Origin: UMGS172 sp045587185
GTDB lineage: Bacteria > Bacillota > Clostridia > Oscillospirales > Acutalibacteraceae
NCBI GenBank assembly: GCA_045587185.1
Contig: JAZNBS010000004.1
Span: 1 to 9,395, forward strand
Direction: 5' to 3'
DNA: 9,395 nucleotides
Shown here piece by piece: positions 6,135 to 9,395 of the stretch. The notes under the pieces are model-generated. The model was not told the DNA's origin, did not search any database, and saw only the letters and a program-made list of their open reading frames with translations. Every line of letters begins with the position of its first letter. The stretch's first letter is position 1. The position numbers and the translations under genes are program-made.

Positions 6135-7829
6135 TTATTCACAACATCCTGACAAACTGTTTTCAACAGCGCGTGCCCTCGTTTTCTGCATAACCTCTTG
6201 TGTAATACGGTTACACTCCTTATCTCCCAACTTGGATATCTGAGCCCTCATACGAAGAATATTTGACGGTTCAACGCTGAACTCATCCAGTCCAAAACTC
6301 AACAAAACGGGCAAAAGTTTGTCATTGGACGCGGTTTCTCCGCACATCGAACAGTTTATACCATGTTCTTTCGCTGTTTTAACAACAAAACGAATCATTC
6401 TTAGAACAGCAGGTTCATAGGCTGAATAGAGATAACTGACCTTTGGGTTTCCTCGGTCAACCGCCATTGTGTAGCCAATCAGGTCATTGGTTCCAATACT
6501 GAAAAAATTAACCTCTTGGGCTAAAATGTCAGCAATAGCACAGGCGGCAGGCGTTTCAATCATAACCCCCAACCTCATATCCTTTTTATAGGAAATACCC
6601 TCAGAATCCAGTTCACATTTCAGCCGTCCAAGAAGATTTTTGACATAAACAACCTCATCAACACGGGTTACAAGCGGTATCATAATACTGATATTGCCAA
6701 AAGCCGAGGCTCTTAATATGGCACGAAGTTGAGTCCTGAAAAGTCCTTGGTTTTTGATGGAATATCTTATCGCCCTCAACCCAAGGAATGGGTTTTCCTC
6801 AATATCTGACCGAATTGACAGAATGTTTTTATCACCGCCGACATCAAGTGTGCGTATGACAACCTCCCTGTCCCCCATTGCCTCTGCCACCGCTTTATAC
6901 GCCTTGGTCTGTTCGTCCTCAGTAGGCAAAACCCCGCGGTCAAGAAATAACCCCTCGGTTCTGAAAAGGCCGATACCTTCGGCATCGCTTTTAAGTACCG
7001 ATTCAATATCTCTCAAAGAATCAATATTTGCGAGCAATTTTTTGTGGTGTCCGTCGGCATTGACGGTGGGTTTGCCGTAAAATTCTGCATACTGTTCGGC
7101 ATTATTTTTTGCACAAATCTTTTTCTTTTCGCAAAGGCGGTTAAATCCCTCTTCAAGGTCGGTGAATATTTCACCCGTTTGGCCGTCAAGCGCAACCTTG
7201 CTTTTACAAAGCCTGTCCAAAGCACCTTTGACACCCAAAATCGTGGGCAGACCCAACGAACGGGCAATAATTGCCGAATGCGAAGTTCTCCCACCCCTTT
7301 CAGCAATAACCCCAACAACACCCGACTCACATATACCCACCATCATTGACGGGGTGAGTTCATCGGTCACAAGCACCGTATTTTGAGGCATGTCCTTGAA
7401 ATTCACACATTCTGTACCCAGCAATATCTCAAGCATTCTGCGTTTTATATCCTCAATATCGGCCGCGCGGTGGCGAACAAGTTCATCTGTTGAATCGGTA
7501 AACAACCGGATAAATCCGTCACACGCTGATTGCACCGCAAACTCGGCACAGGCACCGCTTTCAATAAGTTGTGCTATATGTTCGGTGAGATACGGGTCGT
7601 TTATCATAACAGTGTATCCGCGCAGTATCTGACCGTCGGCCGAAGTGCCGTCCATTTCTTTAGCAAGCGTGTTTGCATTTGAACAGAATATTTCCACAGC
7701 ATTTTTCAGGCGCTGTTTTTCGGCATCGATATCGGTGATGTGACGTTTTTCAAAGCATAACGGACGTTGTGAAATTTTCACGATATTTCCAACTGCGATA
7801 CCGTTTGAAACTCCGATTCCCTTTAGCAT
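6135..7829 (-). CDS. ptsI: Phosphoenolpyruvate-protein phosphotransferase (PTS enzyme I)
   Basis: A 564-residue cytosolic enzyme I, which takes phosphate from phosphoenolpyruvate and passes it to HPr for PTS sugar uptake. The length is close to that of other enzyme I proteins (about 570-575). The phosphorylated histidine is H184 in GGRTSHSAIIAR. The phosphoenolpyruvate-binding barrel shows LFRTEGLFL (near 288-296), IRTLDVGGDK, the EENPFLGLRAIR block, and the catalytic cysteine C496 in CSMCGE. The ATG at 7829 is chosen because GGAGGG (7835-7840) lies 5 bases upstream; an in-frame GTG at 7833-7835 overlaps that ribosome site. Its first 7 bases overlap the end of the fructose-kinase gene, implying coupled translation. 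No HPr gene or sugar-specific enzyme II is in the window. With an intact H, R and C set it should be active. Confidence 0.95.
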   Translation of the reverse strand: MLKGIGVSNGIAVGNIVKISQRPLCFEKRHITDIDAEKQRLKNAVEIFCSNANTLAKEMDGTSADGQILRGYTVMINDPYLTEHIAQLIESGACAEFAVQSACDGFIRLFTDSTDELVRHRAADIEDIKRRMLEILLGTECVNFKDMPQNTVLVTDELTPSMMVGICESGVVGVIAERGGRTSHSAIIARSLGLPTILGVKGALDRLCKSKVALDGQTGEIFTDLEEGFNRLCEKKKICAKNNAEQYAEFYGKPTVNADGHHKKLLANIDSLRDIESVLKSDAEGIGLFRTEGLFLDRGVLPTEDEQTKAYKAVAEAMGDREVVIRTLDVGGDKNILSIRSDIEENPFLGLRAIRYSIKNQGLFRTQLRAILRASAFGNISIMIPLVTRVDEVVYVKNLLGRLKCELDSEGISYKKDMRLGVMIETPAACAIADILAQEVNFFSIGTNDLIGYTMAVDRGNPKVSYLYSAYEPAVLRMIRFVVKTAKEHGINCSMCGETASNDKLLPVLLSFGLDEFSVEPSNILRMRAQISKLGDKECNRITQEVMQKTRARAVENSLSGCCE

Positions 7830-8740
7830 ATACACCCTCCGTCAGTTTTTAAAAGACTGTATATTTCCTCTTTCGTTGCCAGATTTTCGGAAGCGGCGGT
7901 TGCGCCGCCTGCGGCAAGGGCGAGTCTTAACGCATTTTCATATCCCAAGTCCTCATCAAAACCCGCAAGAAAACCTGCTACCATTGAATCTCCCGCGCCG
8001 ACCGTGTCAAGCGGTTTGATGCTGTGCGCGGGGGCATAGTGCACAAAACCTCTGCTATCAAGCAGCACTGCTCCCTTTTCTCCCCTTGACACAAGCACAT
8101 TCTTCGCTCCACGGTTTCTTAAATATTCAGCCGCCGATATGATTTGCTCATCCGTTTTTATATCAACACCCAACGTTTCACAAAGTTCATCAATGTTGGG
8201 CTTTATCAAAAAGGGCTTAAATTTTAACGATTTTAAAAGCACATCTTTCGAGGCATCGACAACAAAACGCACATCATTATAACAAAGTCTTTGCATTATC
8301 TGTTCATATATATTGTCAGGCAACGATTTGGGCACACTGCCCGACAACACCAGTGTGTCACCGCTTTTTAACACATCTAATTTTTTAAACAGTTTTTCCA
8401 AAGCAGTTTCGTCAATAACAGGGCCCGAAGCATTTATCTCGGTTTCCTTTTGCCCTTTGATTTTAATATTTATACGCGTGTTGCCCTCATTTAAACGAAT
8501 AAAATCTGTTTTTATTCCATTGAATTTCAAAAGATGTTGCAATTCATCGCCCGTAAACCCTGCAATAAACCCCAGCGCAATATTATCAACACCCAGTTGC
8601 GACAGAATGTATGATACATTGATGCCTTTACCGCCAAACCGAAGTTCCTCTGCTTCGCTGCGGTTGGTGTTGCCGATATTCAGTTGTGACAGTTTTACAA
8701 CATAATCCAGAGCAGGATTAAGGGTCAATGTATAATACAT
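7823..8740 (-). CDS. fruK: 1-phosphofructokinase (PfkB/ribokinase family)
   Basis: A 305-residue cytosolic PfkB-family kinase, most likely converting fructose 1-phosphate to fructose 1,6-bisphosphate. It has the FruK-type N-terminus MYYTLTLNPALDYVV, the sugar-binding GGKGINVS at 36-43, LVLSGSVPKSLP near 130-141, the KPNIDEL block at 180-186, and the signature DTVGAGDSMVAGFLAG with catalytic base D251 and the GAGD anion hole at 248-251. Tagatose-6-phosphate kinases are close relatives, so substrate choice is inferred from overall pattern and from pairing with enzyme I. The ATG at 8740 has AGGGGG (8747-8752) 6 bases upstream. An open extension of 22 codons to 8806 is rejected because it spans the promoter. 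Its last codons encode the ribosome site of ptsI. The fructose-specific enzyme II that normally makes its substrate is not seen. Confidence 0.88.
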   Translation of the reverse strand: MYYTLTLNPALDYVVKLSQLNIGNTNRSEAEELRFGGKGINVSYILSQLGVDNIALGFIAGFTGDELQHLLKFNGIKTDFIRLNEGNTRINIKIKGQKETEINASGPVIDETALEKLFKKLDVLKSGDTLVLSGSVPKSLPDNIYEQIMQRLCYNDVRFVVDASKDVLLKSLKFKPFLIKPNIDELCETLGVDIKTDEQIISAAEYLRNRGAKNVLVSRGEKGAVLLDSRGFVHYAPAHSIKPLDTVGAGDSMVAGFLAGFDEDLGYENALRLALAAGGATAASENLATKEEIYSLLKTDGGCIC

Positions 8741-8752
8741 AACGCACCCCCT
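8741..8752 (-). promoter_or_regulatory. Ribosome binding site of the fructose-kinase gene
   Basis: On the minus strand AGGGGG (8747-8752) lies 6 bases before the ATG at 8740. This fixes the start 66 bases inside the longest possible reading frame and agrees with the conserved N-terminus of the family. Confidence 0.7.
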
Positions 8753-8774
8753 ATAAGTTACAACCCACATTTCA

Positions 8775-8803
8775 ATTTTACCTGTAAAATTCTTCCGCGT
8801 CAA
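8775..8803 (-). promoter_or_regulatory. Promoter of the fruK-ptsI operon
   Basis: On the minus strand there is TTGACG (8798-8803), a 17-base spacer and TAAAAT (8775-8780). Transcription should start near 8768, leaving a leader of about 28 bases. It is arranged divergently from the lipoprotein promoter, with the two -35 elements 27 bases apart. No clear catabolite or fructose-repressor operator was recognised. Confidence 0.72.
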
Positions 8804-8830
8804 CATTTTTTAGAAAATTTTGCGTGTTTG

Positions 8831-8859
8831 TTGACATTTTGAACTAAACATTGTATATT
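8831..8859 (+). promoter_or_regulatory. Promoter of the broken lipoprotein gene
   Basis: TTGACA (8831-8836), a 17-base spacer and TATATT (8854-8859), close to sigma-A consensus. Transcription should start near 8866, about 38 bases before the ATG. The -10 lies within a perfect palindrome, TGTATA-TT-TATACA (8852-8865), which could be a repressor site or chance in A/T-rich DNA. The promoter looks intact although the gene is damaged. Confidence 0.72.
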
Positions 8860-8903
8860 TATACAAAAGATACCGCACAAGCGGTAAGGAATGGAGTTTT
8901 TTT

Positions 8904-9130
8904 ATGAAAAAAGTATTAGCACTTTTGTTTGCGCCTTGATTTTCTGCTTGGTGGCCTGTGGCGAAAATAATAACACAGACACAGACAGTACCTAAAGCAC
9001 CGTAAGTAACAACACTGACAGTACACAAAGTATTGAAAGTGACGTTATAATAGACCTTGGTGATGACACAACATCTATCGGTGACGGTCCTGTTGTCAGC
9101 GGGACACCCCGACCCTTGCCCGATAAATAA
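8904..9130 (+). pseudogene. Small lipoprotein gene broken by a frameshift and a stop codon
   Basis: From the ATG at 8904 (GGAG 7 bases upstream) the frame reads MKKVLALLFA and then stops at 8937-8939. Moving to the frame beginning at 8933 restores a textbook lipoprotein signal: ALIFCLVAC, with lipobox LVAC and Cys at 8957-8959. An Asn/Asp/Ser/Thr-rich linker follows. This frame is interrupted by TAA at 8993-8995 and otherwise runs to TAA at 9128-9130. The simplest repair is one base lost near 8933 and one C-to-T change turning CAA into TAA. A degenerate in-frame copy 33 bases later reads GACAGTACACAAAGT where the broken one reads GACAGTACCTAAAGC, which supports an original CAA. Repaired, it would be a secreted, membrane-anchored peptide of about 76 residues. 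The function is unknown. Sequencing errors could mimic both lesions. Promoter, ribosome site and terminator look intact. Confidence 0.75.
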
Positions 9131-9143
9131 TAAGGTTGGATTC

Positions 9144-9177
9144 AAAAAAGCCGATGCTCACAAGAGCATCGGCTTTT
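9144..9177. terminator. Bidirectional terminator between convergent genes
   Basis: A perfect 10-bp stem, GCCGATGCTC (9150-9159) and GAGCATCGGC (9164-9173), with a 4-base loop. TTTT follows on the plus strand and AAAAAA precedes it, giving TTTTTT on the minus strand. It can therefore end the lipoprotein transcript from the left. It lies beyond the aminopeptidase stop codon (9185-9187) and can end that transcript from the right. Confidence 0.88.
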
Positions 9178-9184
9178 CGTTTAC

Positions 9185-9395
9185 TTATTCAGCATCAAAC
9201 AGTGCTTTCACTGCCTTATAAGTCATATAAACATCAAACTTTGATACAACCTCAAACGGTGCGTGCATTGAAAGAACGGGCACACCGAGGTCAACAACAT
9301 CAACACCGAGGTTGGCGATATACTTAGCAACGGTTCCTCCGCCGCCAAGGTCAACCTTGCCGAGTTCACCTGTCTGCCACTGGACATTGCCCTCC
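9185..9395 (-). CDS. M18-family metalloaminopeptidase, C-terminal part
   Basis: Only the last 69 codons are in the window; the gene continues past the right edge. The visible protein matches the C-terminal end of the M18 (aspartyl/leucyl aminopeptidase, LAP4-like) family: a GKVDLGGGGTVAKYIA block, a VDVVDLGVPVLSMHAP block and a final short helix around YKAVKALFDA. In this family the histidine of the SMHAP-type segment (visible residue 44) is a metal ligand of the two-zinc active site. M18 enzymes are cytosolic, form large oligomers and remove N-terminal amino acids from peptides. The gene converges on the broken lipoprotein gene, sharing a terminator, and has no visible link to the sugar or ABC operons. 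The exact substrate preference cannot be told from this fragment. Confidence 0.9.
   Translation of the reverse strand, partial: EGNVQWQTGELGKVDLGGGGTVAKYIANLGVDVVDLGVPVLSMHAPFEVVSKFDVYMTYKAVKALFDAE

Noticed and set aside
8741..8806. 22-residue N-terminal extension of the fructose kinase
   Set aside because: It spans the operon's -10 and -35 elements; the family N-terminus begins at the ATG at 8740, which has a strong ribosome site.
8920..8945. Programmed frameshift rescuing the lipoprotein
   Set aside because: No clear slippery heptamer is present at the shift, and the frame entered meets a second in-frame stop at 8993, so one shift would not give the full protein.
8993..8995. TAA read as glutamine (altered genetic code)
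   Set aside because: Other genes here (both ABC neighbours, marR, ptsI, fruK, the aminopeptidase) end sensibly at TAA, and their long frames are free of in-frame TAA.
8810..9145. 111-codon minus-strand frame opposite the lipoprotein
   Set aside because: No ribosome site or family resemblance, and it runs through the lipoprotein promoter and antisense to its coding stretch. It is an antisense shadow.
1..9395. CRISPR arrays, tRNA or rRNA genes, insertion sequences, phage genes
   Set aside because: None seen: no regularly spaced repeats, no cloverleaf-like sequence, and no transposase or integrase frames on either strand.

Overview
The window looks like chromosomal DNA of a low-to-moderate GC Gram-positive bacterium, most likely a Clostridia-type member of the Bacillota. 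The reasons are strong AGGAGG-like ribosome sites, consensus sigma-A promoters with 17-bp spacers, GTG starts, hairpin-plus-T-tract terminators, a PTS enzyme I next to a fructose-type sugar kinase, and an M18 aminopeptidase of the clostridial kind. This assignment is inference from gene content and style. All intact genes are on the minus strand; the only plus-strand gene is a broken lipoprotein near the right end.

From the right edge leftward: the C-terminal 69 codons of an M18 aminopeptidase (9185-9395) converge on a small, damaged lipoprotein gene (8904-9130, plus strand). The two share a bidirectional terminator (9144-9177). Next is a divergent promoter region (8741-8903). A two-gene sugar operon follows: a 1-phosphofructokinase-like PfkB kinase (7823-8740) overlaps PTS enzyme I (6135-7829) by 7 bases and ends at a terminator (6096-6125). 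A MarR-family regulator (5547-5999) has a consensus promoter with two copies of a palindrome, one over the -35 and one just past the start point, which predicts autoregulation. It ends in its own terminator.

The main system follows, on its own promoter (5449-5477): an ABC half-exporter (3067-5412), a DUF1854-family protein (2513-3061) and a second ABC half-exporter (288-2486), closed by a terminator (232-276). Both transporters carry an unusual cytosolic front end: a roughly 120-160 residue soluble domain, then a four-cysteine zinc-ribbon motif, before a standard six-helix exporter core and an intact ATPase domain. The likely reading is a heterodimeric exporter with a dedicated soluble partner, controlled at least in part by the MarR protein. 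Its substrate cannot be read from the sequence. The first ~230 bases hold no convincing gene, only a leftward promoter at the edge and a pair of degenerate A/T-rich repeats.

The best candidate for an under-described system is the MarR / ABC-DUF1854-ABC cluster. Relatives of DUF1854 are known beside ABC transporters in cyanophycin-related loci of other phyla, but no cyanophycin gene is visible here.
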